DNA of 64,000 bases from Ceratodon purpureus (taxonomy: Eukaryota > Streptophyta > Bryopsida > Pseudoditrichales > Ditrichaceae), in NCBI GenBank assembly GCA_014871385.1, contig CM026424.1, positions 21,824,771-21,888,770 on the forward strand, in the 5' to 3' direction. The translations under genes were made by a program, and so were the position numbers. The notes under the pieces were generated by a model. That model was not told the DNA's origin and ran no database searches. It saw nothing but the letters and a program-made list of their open reading frames with translations. Shown here in pieces: positions 20,433-33,331 of the stretch. Every line of letters starts with the position of its first letter. Position 1 is the stretch's first letter.

Positions 20433-23400
20433 TTACAACCCACCCCCGCCAGGTCCGGCGAGGGCGGGACAGACAGACAGACAACACAAAGAGAGGTTAA
20501 TCCTCCCAGCTAGTGCTGTGCCTGGGCCGGCAAGGTGCCAGCAAGGGTGATCCACGTCCCACCGAGCAAACAAGTCATTGCAACACCACAAATCCTTAAA
20601 CTGCTTTAATCTAACTCTAGCCTTTTCCGGATTACTGGGGAGTTTTTTGATGTCAGCCTCAGTTTTCTCCCATGCTAATCTACCGTAGTCGACCATGCCT
20701 AACCACACCTTACACTGTGTTTTTTCTTGGGGCCATTGGATGCCGTTAAAAGAAGCGTCGTTGCGTGCTCTCCATAACATCCAGGTCACTGCTCCCCTCA
20801 GTAAGAGCCATAATCTGCTGATGTGCCGAAACCTTCGGGGGAGCCTATGTGCAAATATGCAATGTTTCCAGTTGAGGACGAGTTGTCGGTTGTTCTGCAA
20901 GTCATTCCCTTGTGTCGTAGGCGGCCAGTCACCCGAGCTATGAAGGACGCGGTTCAGATCAGGTAGGAGAGGGCCTTGAACAGCCCGAGGGCTGAGTGTC
21001 TCAATGGCACCCTGTGCCATCGGGGCACCATGTGCCGCACGGTCACGGAGTGCCCCTTGGGCACCCTGTGCCCGTGAGGCACAGCGTGCCTCCTGGGCAC
21101 TTTGTGCCTGTGAGGCAGTGGGGGCTCGGATAATCCTGAGAATCGCCTGTGTGTCCATGGGAGTGCTCGAAATTCCCGGCGGGGATCCCCTGCGACCAAG
21201 GTCATCAGACCGGACATGGCTATGGGCGGGCTCTGCAGATGCTTGCGAATCTGCTGTCGAGTCTTCGTGATGTCGGCAGAGTGCTTGTAAGATAAAGGAG
21301 CACCACCTCCAAATCTTCTGAGCAGCTGAGCACTCCCAAAAGCAGTGTAACACGGTCTCACGAATGCCTAGCCTACAGACCCCGCAGCATTGATCAATTT
21401 GATGTTGACTCCTTCCCCGCCAGGAGTTCACTGCGACCCCCTTGTGCCAAACCGCCCAAAGAAGACCGGCTTCTTTTTTTTCCCGCTCCTTGTCCCATGC
21501 ATTGAGCCAACGAAGTTTGTATGATTCTGCAAGAGTCCCCCCCCATTTCTTTTGTACCACCGAGGCCACTGGATGGCGCGTAAGTAACAGTTTCCTCCCT
21601 AATTTGGACGTGAAGTGGAGAAAGTGCACTCCATCCGGCCACTGGATCCGATCCGGGTCCCAAACTAAATCGCTCACTTTGCCATAAAAGAGCATCTGGG
21701 AGGTCTTCTTAGGACCCCTTTGTATCGTGACGACTCTGACTCTGCGGAGGCAACCTACACTTTCCGAGACCAAGTCATAACCACGCTCATCATACCGAGC
21801 CGTTTCTTCACGGGTCGTGGACGGTACTTCCGTCAGGCAAGCAGATTGACCACTCACGGTGAAGGCAGGGACACTAAACGGAATTGAATGGACACCAGTC
21901 CCTATACTGGGCAGGAAATTTTCTTGGGTTTGACAAACGAGGAGGGGGTTGGTAGAGGTGTGATCAGCATAGATGCCGACCCATTCCCCAACCTGCACCT
22001 CATTCCTTGCCCTGATTAAATCGCCCCAAGTGTGTTTCACAAAGCGGATTGCACTATCCGAGGCTCCATATTCTTCAATGAGCAGGCCGAACTTGTCTCG
22101 AGCTTCCGAGGCTGTGAGGAAGCGACCCTGAGTCCACACATCACGATAGTGCCTCATGCCGGTCTTATGTAATCCGGCCGCTCTCTGGTTGGAAAATCCA
22201 GGCCCGATCAAAGGAGCTAACGGGCACCACCACCAGCTGCACCCTAACAGTTCCTCCAGGTTTTTTGGTCGCACAAATTCCACAAATGGCAGAAGTGATT
22301 TCCAGGCCGAGACTACTCTGTTCCAGACAATGGAGCCTTGTTTGGCTTGGTGCTTCGGCAGGGTAAAGAACTCGAGGCTCTCCTTCCATTTTCCACGAGG
22401 ATATGGTTGGTACTGGGCCAGCCGAAACCTAAGGAATAGATGAAGGTTGGATTGTCCCGGTTCAACCGCTTTGAGCAGCCATTTGGCCATCAGTGCAATA
22501 ACAGCATCCTCTGGATTGATCAGGTTGATACCCCCCTCCTTCTTCGACTGACAGCATTGAATCCAACTTACTCGGGCTCGTGATCGCTGAATCTTACCCG
22601 GTGCAACATAGTTCATGATTGAGGACTTTACTCGTCCCACTCCCTTCTTGGTACCGCCCCACACTGATAGGAAAAAAAACACTCAAGACAGCAGGACGCT
22701 GTTTGCTATGATCCCTCTCCCGGTCGGGTTATTCCGGGTGGTGCTCCAATAAGTAAGTTTCTTTGTCAGCTTCAAGTGGAGGAAGTCGTCCACGTTCGCA
22801 GTGTTGAGGGACAAACCGAATGGTGCGCCCAACAACTTGCTCACGCTGTCATTTTCTGCCCACGCTATGCCGAGGTGATCAGTCCACTCTGGTCGACCTG
22901 CCGGACTAGAGCACTTCCAATATCCATTGGATTTCGACCAGTTGAGAACGAGACCGGTTGCCAGGAAAAACGTTTCGAGGAGGTAAATTAAATTTCGTAC
23001 CTTCTCTTCTTCTCCCAATAACGTGAACGATGTATCATCAGTGTATTGCGCAATAATCTGTTGACGGTTTTGGAAGGGGAGTTGAATCCCTGCCACCTTA
23101 CCCTCCTCCATCTCCTTAAATACCATAACGCTGAGTACCTCGGCAATGATAAGGAACAGATACGGAGCGAGGGGGCAGCCTTGGCGCACCCCTCGCTCAA
23201 TCGGGAAAGGCTGCGATGGTGCTCCGTTGATTTTCACCGAGGCCGATGCCCCTTGAAAGAGAAGCTGCACCATACTCCGAAACTCTGCAGGAAAGCCCAT
23301 TTTCTCCAGAATCTTGAACATACACCCCCAGTCCACCATATCATACGCCTTTGAAAAATCGAGCTTGAGGAAGAGAAGGGGTTGCTTCGAATGCTCAGCC

Positions 23401-25175
23401 CACGTGATAGTTTCCTGGGTGAGAAGCAGGTTGTCCAGAATAAACCGCATGGGGAGGAAGGCTGACTGGTTGGGACTAATGAGCTCCATAAGGACAGGTT
23501 GAAGCCTGAGCTGGAGAGCCTTAGCATAAATTTTGTACCCTATGTTTAAGAGGGTTATCGGCCTCCAATTTGTAAGAGCTCGGCGTTCCCCCCCCTTATG
23601 TAGAAGAGCGATCAGACCTTGAGTCATGCCGTTGGGGAGGCTTCCTTGCTGTATACCCGCTTCCAGCATAGCAAAATAAGCTTCCCCTATCAAATCCCAA
23701 AACAGTCGATAGAACTCCAACACTACCCCATCAGGACCGGGTGACTTGCCTGGCTTCATGGCCAACATCGCCTGTTTGAGCTCCGAGAGAGAGAGGGGTT
23801 CTCGCAGCGAGGTTTTCATCGGGGCCGAGAGTTTATCTGAGAGATAACTGAGAGCTTGCGTGACCGCGCCTTCATTAGTCTCCGATCGAGCCGTATAAAG
23901 TTTTTTGTAGTAGCAGTGGCTAATTCGCTCAAGATCCTCCTGGTTAGTGTGCACCACCCCCTGTTCGTCTGCTAGCTCGGTGATGTGAGAGGCCGTTGAA
24001 CGCTCCCGGTTAGCTTGAAAAAACTCACGCGAACAGCGATCCCCCTTACTCTTCCACTGCAGGCGGCTGCGCAAGCGCTGGCCTTCCACCTTGGATTTCT
24101 CAAAGGATATGAGCTGGCCAGCTACCTCAGCGAGAGCCCCCTGTGCCTGCTGGTTGTTAGGATCCTGCTGCAGGGTGCAGGTTGTCTGCTCCAGGTGATG
24201 CCGTAGGCGCTGCTCTTGGAGTTTTTTCTCGGCCGCCTTCCTGATACAAAATCCTTTATAGAATTTGGTGCACCGCCTAAGTCTGCTGTAAAAAGGCAAC
24301 TGGGGAGTCCGGGCCCATATTCCGCGGATGCCAGCCTGCACCTCCGGGCAGCTCAGAAAGGTGGCGTTCATAACAAAGGTTGACGGTCTTTTCTCTGCTG
24401 CAACGAGGCAAAACTGGCGCCACACCGGAAGGTGATCCGCATGCACGCAATCTCCCAGAATCCTATAGTTCTCACTTCGGGTAGGATCAGCTGGGTTGCT
24501 GAAAGAGTAAAATCTGTCCAGGCGTGCCATAATCCGAGGGCCATCTCGGTGCCGGTTATCCCAGCTATACTTAAGGCTATTTGACCTTGGAAAGTCATCG
24601 AAGACCTGAAACTGCTCCTTAAACTCTGTGAAAACTCTACGTTCCTCTTCTGTCATGTAGGCCCCTCGTGGACTGGATTTGTCACGGTTAGCCTCCACAA
24701 AATTCCAGTCCCCGGCCATCACCCAACGGCAGTCACGAGGAAGGGAGGCTATCAGCTCCGTCCACAGTAAGCTCCGTTGGGTAGGTGTATGTGGAGCATA
24801 CACGTTGAGAATCCCCAGATCCTGACCGGGTACGCCATGGAGCCTAACCCATTGTGCGTGGCCATCCCTCGACTGACCCGAGTCGCTGATGAGGTGCACA
24901 AGCCGCGGGGCTATCCAGATACACGAGCCCCCTTTACCAGCCCCATTTTCGTTATTTGCGTTGTTGTATGCCACAGATGCCTCATGTTTGAAAAAGCCGG
25001 CTCCAGGCCACATGAGGTCCTTGATGGCATCTAGTCTACTTCCTCTAAGTTTTAATTCCTGTAAGCAGATGATGTCTACCTTGCGCAGGTAGCTGCGGTA
25101 ATAATTCCGAACCGTGTCTTGTTTGCCAAGGTCATTCAGACCTTGCACATTTTGACTCATAATTGTCACAATCAT
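20433..25175 (-). pseudogene. LINE 1 ORF2: APE endonuclease, reverse transcriptase, zf-RVT; one nonsense codon
   Basis: ORF2 begins at an ATG (25175) whose A is the last base of the ORF1 stop (TGATG). The apurinic-type endonuclease shows SQNVQGLND, the catalytic Glu of CLQELKL, GDWN and ADHLPV. The reverse transcriptase shows KPGKSPGPDG, WRPITLLN, LKLDFSKAYD, RGVRQGCPLAPYLF and the catalytic box YTDD, near residue 711. Ala is the usual second residue of the box (YADD/FADD); here it is Thr, and both aspartates remain. A single TGA at 22683-22685 interrupts an otherwise continuous frame of about 1,580 codons, long for a plant L1. Part of the excess is a repeat-rich insert of roughly 110 residues behind the zinc-finger-like zf-RVT motif (CCGVCRLGIRETVLHCFWEC). 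It would nick and reverse-transcribe at the insertion site if repaired by readthrough; as it stands it is truncated. Confidence 0.88.
20990..21140 (-). repeat. Minisatellite-like insert in LINE 1 ORF2
   Basis: Imperfect short units around GGCACCATGTGCC, GCACCCTGTGCC and GGCACTTTGTGCC are repeated 8-10 times. On the coding strand they yield an Ala/Gln/Arg-rich peptide (QAQSAQEARCASRAQGAQGA). LINE 2 has nothing like it at the corresponding position. Confidence 0.65.
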
Positions 25176-27491
25176 CAACAATCTTGAGGGGTGGTGCTTT
25201 GGGAGAGGCGTTGCTTCGAATAAGGACTTCGGTTATGAGTGCGTTCAATGCGAGAGGACAATCTGGAAGGTCGCATCTTCCCTGGGGACTGGGACATGAT
25301 ACCTGGCCCTCGGCGAGCGGGTTCTGGGATCGGAATACGGGGCTGGAGTGGAGACGAGGGGAGATCAACGTGGATCCCCCGCTCTTTGAGCCATTCCTTC
25401 ACTGCCGGCAGCAGGTGCGTTGGAATTTGCTCGTCAATCCGCAGGCCAGATCCCCCGTCAAAGCTAAGATTATCAGTTTGAGCCACAGAGAGGTCAGTCG
25501 GTTCTGCTTGGTGTGCGACTCGATGGTGGTCGCGGTTCAGATCGAGGCTTCTCTGCCCCTGCGTCGGTGAGTCTCGGGCAACCTGCTCGCCTGCTGTCCA
25601 TTCCATTTCCCCGTCATCTCTCTGGTCAGCAGTGGCTCCTTGTTCCCCTCCCCTGTTGCTAGTTGGTGTGTGTGGATCGTTATCTTCGCCATTACTATCA
25701 CTATGTTGAGTGGGGGCCCGTGTTCCCATCTGCATAATGATCTCCGCGGCATGTGTAACTCGGGCGGTGATGTTGGAAGGTTGAGGTCCTCCTCCTCGAT
25801 GGACAGGCTGAGCGTGTCCATCCCGAGGGGAGACCGATGTGAGTTGTGTGTCCAAATTTCGCCTGAGCTCCCTCTCTTGGACGCTACCAGCAGTCGCCGC
25901 CGTGCCTCCAACCTCCATTCCGGGCATGGCAAATCCTCGTCCTAGCCACTCCGAGCGTGCTTGGTAGAAATCACCATGCTCTCGGAATTCGAGGGGGTTA
26001 AGGGGGGGAAGCATACCCCCTCGTAGCCTCCCGTTGTTTCCATCCTTGCAAGTCAAGAGTCGCACGTTTTTCTCCTGGTTCGGGCATTGCGAAGCCCCTG
26101 TTTACCCAATCATTTTTAGCACTGATAAATTCGTTGGGGTCCGAAAATTCATTAACATTGGGAGGGGAACCATACCCCCGGGCCCTCTCTCTCTGCCGCC
26201 ACTCCTGCCAATCTATCGTGTTGCGAGCACCTCCTCTGGGGATCTGGCTGCTCCGGGACCCTTTCCCTCGGGGTCCAACCACTCGCCATTCCCCATTCCC
26301 ATCATCGGAACTTTGAGCTTGGGGTTGAGATCCACCTGGAGGTCCAGGAAGAGAGGGCGGGGCAGTTGCACTGGGCCGGGGTGGAGGGGGGGGAAGTTCC
26401 GGTCCATCACTGCTCGGTTGATTGTCAGATGACTGTGCTTGGGAGGCTGGGAGGTCGCTTGGACCAGTGCTATTTCGTGGTCTCCCAGCTTGAGCATTGG
26501 ATCTCTCGTTCCTCCCTCCTGAGTTCATGCTTCGACGAGGTCCTCCAATGGAGCTACAGTCTTTGATCAGGTGGGCTGTGGAGAGACAGAACCTGCAGCG
26601 AATCGGCAGGTTATTATAGTCCACCTATATGTTTGAGACTTGTCCCGTAAAAGGGTTAACCGCCCCAAGAGTCATAACAAATGGGGATCCTGATGTCACC
26701 GCTATGCAAAACCGTTGGTCAGCATTGTGGATGTTGCCCATGTGCCGCCCTAAGACATCTCCTAAGCTTTGGGCCAACTCCGCAGCGCTGCTGATAAGCT
26801 CATCTGGGACGGATTTCAATGTAATCCAGATGGGCATTTTCATGCCCACCGGTCTTTGAGCATTGAAACCAGCCATCCATGGCTGCATAATACAAGTGCC
26901 CCATTTCGAGATCTGGGGGGTTAGCATGAGGGTCCGCTGCGTGACTATCTCCGAAGGGGTTAAGGTCTGGAAAAAACCTTGACCTAAGTCTCGACCCATC
27001 TTACATTCTGCTTGAACTTCGCGGTTGAGGTCTACGATCCATTCTGCCAAAGCCTTCGGCGCTTGACGGCCCCCCACAAAGTAGGCGATGATCACTTGCT
27101 TCTGAAAGTAGTCCATTTCTTTTCGAATCTTGTCTTCACTAAGTGTTACTGTCTTCGCCCTGGTGTTGATGAGGAATCCGGCCACGCTGCGGGCAACGCC
27201 ATCTAGGAGGAGTTCGCCCGGCCTGGCTTTAGTGGGATGGAACTCGGCAAACTGTTCCAAATGTGTGACCCCTGCCATCAACTCTGGCTCGACCCTTTCA
27301 TTCCGAAGCAGGCGTTCTGCTGCTTCTCGATTGTCAGTCACGGATGCTGCCACCGGGGCGTGGGCTAGCCTCTGAGAGAGCGCTGCGGCGTAGGTTGACT
27401 CCCATGGGGCCAAACCCTCCTCCTTCCCTCCTCCTCGATCGCCTTCAACGCCCCCTTCCCCGCCTGGGGGACCAGGTCCTGGTTCTGCCAT
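25175..27491 (-). pseudogene. LINE 1 ORF1 (DUF4283 gag-like, CCHC knuckle); one TAG and one frameshift
   Basis: The ATG at 27491 starts MAEPGPGPPGG. The N-terminal part is a DUF4283-type RNA-binding domain (up to 26628, ending FTGQVSN). A TAG at 26625-26627 follows, one C-to-T step from Gln, and the frame continues at once with DYNNLPIRCRFC and the CCHC knuckle C-x2-C-x4-H-x4-C (CRFCLSTAHLIKDC). Then comes a Pro/Ser-rich region with a two-fold repeat: a block ending in a WRQRERARGYGSPP-type motif and RGFAMP occurs twice (26200-26050 and 26050-25920). A frameshift near 26000-26060, by a G run, separates the second copy from the first. The tail ends at TGA 25175-25177. The product would coat the LINE RNA. 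Confidence 0.82.
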
Positions 27492-27903
27492 CCTTCCACA
27501 CTGTTGGAATCCAGATCCCCTCCTGGGAAACTGAGCCGCGATTAAGGACCACACGAGGCACCGGCCCCTCCTTCCAAACCCGAACCAGGAATCAATGCAG
27601 CTCCTCGGGATGAGGAACGCAGGGATCCCCGGGAAAAAAAAACCCTAAATCCAAAAACCCTTAAACCCCAAAATCCCTTGAAACTCCACGCGCGGCGTGA
27701 GACCCCTGGAACGACAAAAGCCCTAGAACTAATTGAGCAGGTAGATCTCAAAGCAACCACACATTGAGCAATGCAAACATTGTTCACTGGACACGATGTG
27801 TGTCAATGCACGCCACGATCGTCCTCTGCCGCAACGCGAGCGCGAGGAGCTCTCGGAGCCGCATCGTGTCCGATGCCCTTCCATCATCTAAAACTTCTTT
27901 GTG

Positions 27904-27918
27904 ATGCTTAGTTCGTTT
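27904..27918. repeat. Right target-site duplication of LINE 1
   Basis: ATGCTTAGTTCGTTT, an exact match to 20349-20363. It marks the 5' end of the LINE at 27903. Confidence 0.85.
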
Positions 27919-28347
27919 CACCTTCAAGATCTCAGTTTTCACGGTCACTCTAAACTTGGCAAATAAAATCAGAGAAGGAACTCATTTTTCTAACATGAAT
28001 ACAGTACAGAAACTTGACAAATTGGGAAGCGGCATTATTTTTAAACAGTGAGCTAAGAAGAGTCACGAAGTTGCCATTTCAACTTGGAAGTTGAGTTGGG
28101 GGGGGAGGGGGGGGGTGTCAAGCAAAGGCAATGAATGATCAACACCGCCCCAGTAACTTCCAAGGGAGGCGCACCCGGACACGCAAAGTCACTGGCACGA
28201 CGTCCGGACGCCCCGACCCCTCGAAAGTAACGAAAGGTAAAACCCAATTTACCCAAACAAAAAAAAAGTCTTTCAAGACCTCGAAACTCTGGGGCCCGGG
28301 CAGGGCAGGGCAGGTGAGCGGGCAGGGCGTGAAGAACGAGAACGGTC

Positions 28348-28361
28348 AGAACGTTCTGGAT
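28348..28361 (+). promoter_or_regulatory. Heat-shock element upstream of polyubiquitin
   Basis: AGAACGTTCTGGAT contains GAA-cg-TTC-tg-GA, two perfect heat-shock-factor half-sites and a partial third at 5-bp spacing. It lies 35 bp upstream of the TATA-like box. Heat induction of polyubiquitin genes is well established in plants; here it is inferred from the site alone. Confidence 0.6.
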
Positions 28362-28382
28362 GGTTGGGCTTCCTTTCTTGCC

Positions 28383-28389
28383 ATAAAAG
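28383..28389 (+). promoter_or_regulatory. TATA-like box of the polyubiquitin gene
   Basis: ATAAAAG followed about 25-30 bp downstream by a pyrimidine-rich stretch (TTGCTCTCTCTTCTCTCTGC), a usual plant start region. This gives a 5' UTR of about 125 bases. No intron is needed in it, although plant polyubiquitin genes often have one. Confidence 0.5.
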
Positions 28390-28524
28390 CTCTGCATCCC
28401 TTCCGAAACCCTCACTTGCTCTCTCTTCTCTCTGCTGTGATCGGAAGGCGGTGTGTTAGACGGAGTGATCAGGAGGAGTTTCGGGAGGAGGAGCGGAGTG
28501 CCGTTGCGTAGAACTCATTTGTAA

Positions 28525-30369
<1,845 letters not shown>

Positions 30370-32393
30370 ATGTTTGCTTCGAATGTTCTTTGCTGATAGC
30401 GGCGACCTGATAGATGTTCCTTTTGTAGCGGGTAGGATGTTTTTGACATTTCCTAGTCTCGCATTGAAACATTCAGGCTGTTTATATTTTGTGCATAATA
30501 GCGCCTTTCAGTAAAACGTTTATTTGCTCAAGATAATACTTGAGCGAGGCGAAACATCTGTGCATCCGGTGTTGATTCTATATTTTAATGTGCAATGCTG
30601 TTAGTGTTTACATGTCGTACTTGTTCATATCTGATTTAATTTGCCAATGCTGAAATTTCTTTCCCTAAAATCGCGATGAGCAAGCTTAATTTGGAATGGA
30701 GCCAAATTAAATATCTTCGTTTAACATGCCGTGAGTGAGATTTGAACTCAACAATATTAGGCAGTCACTCTTTCTGTGAGTCGGGAAGTGTTCAATTTAC
30801 ATAGTCGCATTACTGTTTCAGATGAAGGGTGATACGAAGTTAACATCGCACTTTAGAGTGCGAATTTCTCATCGTCCGGAGTTCTTTCCGCTGGTCCGAA
30901 TACTTCCGGGTAAGATTCATAGTTCCACAGACCGCTAAGTGAATGCCATCTAAACTAATGTGGTTTGGTTTTATTGATAGATTCTACTTCCGCTTCGGGT
31001 TGAAATTTCCACTAATTCAGCACTTGGCCCTCCAGAAAAGCTTGTTCCTCTTTATTGAAATAATGCTTTCTGGAGACCAGAGAACAGAGCTGAATTCTAT
31101 GTATCGGATTATCTAAAGATTTTTATCTGATTGTTCTTCGCATCACTCCTTTTGGTGTAAAGGAAACAAATGAAAGCTAGAAATCAGTGAATTGGACAGC
31201 TTTTGCACAAGTTACCATAAGATACCTGACGCCTGAATTGTCTTTCAGTGGCAAGGAGTTGTCAGGACCACACATCGAAAAAGGAAGAGCTTACCGAAGC
31301 AATTACGAGTCCAGATAAGTTAATTGCAGGTCGATGGTTGCATGGAAGCATATCCCAAGTCAATGACACAGGAGGCCAGGGCTGCTTCTTGAGAAGGCCA
31401 CATAACCGGTGTCAACTTCCAAGCACGGTCTCCAAATGGCGTCAACTTTATACGTGCAACAGCAAAGGGCGCGATACCGAATCAATTGCACAAAGAATCT
31501 GCAAGGAGCTAGAAACATCCCTAATGACGAGAGAATGTAATTCACGAGAGAGCTGTAGGCAAAGTCGGTGCAGTGAGCAAAGAATATTGAGGTCATTACT
31601 AACAACCGTAAGAGTCCCATTACTCCTTTCCCAGTCCCAACCGAATAACTCCACATGTGCACGAGCTTTCAAATCTGCACCAACTACCACAAACGAGTAC
31701 ATCTGTGGGGCATCAGCAGCAAAATTAGATCTTCTTCACCCAGTGAACAAACAACAGCATCCACTGGCGCTACGATTCGTCTTTGAGAATCTTAATATTT
31801 CTAACAAACTGGGGACTTGGCGAAGAAGGGTTGGAAAATGCTTCAAAAGTTCACCAACATTGCTGTATTCCAAGTCTCAAACCAGCTGAATGCAGCCAGT
31901 TGCACGCACAGCTTGAATTCGGCACTTAGAGCTGCTCTCAGATTAGTGTCAAAAGCGTTGTCAGCCATTTTTGGTTTTTGGTCATGGTGGTGAGTCGAGA
32001 GTTGGTGTGGTCACTGGTGCATGTAATAGAAATCAGGGTTTGAATTGGAGGTGGAATTTGGTATTGTCAGACAGGTGTTTCGTGGTGTCCGTGGTTAAGT
32101 TTTTGTGTCCACAAGTTGGTTAATTATGGCATGTGAGTGGGAGATCGCAAGTGTTTGAGGAGTTGGGGTTAGCTGCTAGGGTTTGAAACGGTGGTTACTT
32201 TTTGGATTTCTATGAATATTGTTTTGAAGTGTAGATAAAGTTAAAACATGTGTTCATGCAGGAGAAGATCGCTCTATTTTATCTCAATCTGCTGTAAGAT
32301 GGCCGGTGACACTCCTGTACGTAACCCTGAATTTCAAACAATCAAGGTTGTTGCAGAGGTATACTTATGAGCTGTAGATACTGTCAATGTCAT
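30370..32393. other. Polyubiquitin 3' flank and intergenic DNA
   Basis: The 3' UTR probably ends within about 300 bases (AT-rich, with a TATTTTAATGTG region near 30580). Beyond that I see no supported gene. An ATG-less frame of 213 codons at 31248-31889 and antisense frames around 31448-31968 do not look like a known family. A possible short exon at 32300-32360 (MAGDTPVRNPEFQ, then a GT) is too weak to call. Confidence 0.4.
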
Positions 32394-32397
32394 TTAA

Positions 32398-33327
32398 CCC
32401 CTAAGTGCCCAGGAAAGCCGAAATGGCTTTTTGCTGTTTCGGTCAGTCTAGATAAAGGGGTTAAAATTGATATATTTGCCTAAGATTTTTACTGGATGCT
32501 CCTTGTACTGCAAAGTGTATGTGGTAAAATTTTCAAAGCCAAATTCTAATTTCAAGATCTTCATATAGAAATTTTAGGTTTCAAGTCCAAAACGGGCAGT
32601 TTAAAATTAAGCTTTTTTTTTTTAAAAAAATCTTGAAATATGTTCACAACCAAACCACCACTCAAATTCCAAAAAGACCAAAGTCAAAAAATATACCAAT
32701 TTTACAAGGGCAGCCTCTAAAAATTACAAAGACAAGCTTCAATATTTTCAGTAATATTTGAAATACTTCTTTCAAAATTCTTCAAAATTTGAGATTTCGG
32801 AATTTTTCAAATATAATTTCGCTCAAAAATCAGAAACTTATAAAGGCACCTAACCACCGTTCAGATTTTCCTAAAACCAAATATACGTGACGTCATGCAT
32901 GTTTTACTATATCAACGTTTTCAGACCTGCTTTTAGAAAACAATTTTTATGAGAGCCAAAAAAAGGAATGAGTCTCTCAAATTTTCCATGGAGGTACTCA
33001 ACTTGATTACCTACATGGAAAAAAATATGGAAAAAATGTTTGGGGTAACAATCTTCAACTCCCCCTTTGCACCATTTTGACTATGTCATTCAGCCAATGC
33101 CCAAAAAAAGTTTTGCTGCAACTTTGAATATTATAATCTCTAAGATGGTAAACATTCAACGGCTGAAAATTTTATCAGCATTTCTAAAGAAGGTTAAGTA
33201 CAAGATCTTACGGCTGGATGTCTAAAAAAAGCAAATTTTTTTGGTCCAAATTGCCGTTTCTACAAGGTGGTCAAAAATCACTGTTTTGGAGGTATTGAGA
33301 CCCAAAACAGGCTTGGGCACTTAGGGG
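32398..33327. mobile_element. TTAA element family A, copy 1 (piggyBac-like, non-coding)
   Basis: A 930-bp element flanked by TTAA on both sides (32394-32397, 33328-33331). The termini are perfect 13-bp inverted repeats, CCCCTAAGTGCCC / GGGCACTTAGGGG. There is no coding capacity. Copy 2 at 61814-62736 is nearly identical throughout. TTAA duplication and ends beginning CC-C/T are the hallmarks of the piggyBac superfamily. CCGTAAGATC lies about 130 bp from the right end (on the minus strand). Confidence 0.8.
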
Positions 33328-33331
33328 TTAA

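Larger units (their letters stand above)
20361..27903 (-). mobile_element. Full-length L1-type LINE 1
   Basis: Reading on the minus strand: a 5' UTR of about 410 bp (27903-27492), ORF1, ORF2, a short 3' UTR and a poly(A) tail (poly(T) 20361-20382 on the plus strand). It is bounded by a perfect 15-bp target-site duplication, so both ends are original and the insertion is fairly young. Total about 7.5 kb. Decay is light: one TAG and one frameshift in ORF1, one TGA in ORF2. Its 5' end lies head-to-head with the polyubiquitin gene, about 480 bp from that gene's TATA-like box. Confidence 0.9.

Noticed and set aside
30720-30790. tRNA-like B box (GAGTTCAAATCTC on the minus strand)
   Set aside because: The T-arm has a mismatch and no acceptor or D-arm could be paired.
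31248-31889. 213-codon frame
   Set aside because: No ATG start, no domain, and antisense frames equally open; possible exon-like pieces with splice-like borders on the minus strand do not join in frame.
32280-32360. Possible first exon (MAGDTPVRNPEFQTIKVVAE then GT)
   Set aside because: Too short, with no matching downstream exon recognised; could be chance.
32394-33331. TTAA elements as Tc1/mariner-type with TA duplication
   Set aside because: In nearly all eight insertions the base before TA is T and the base after is A on both sides, so four bases, not two, are kept.
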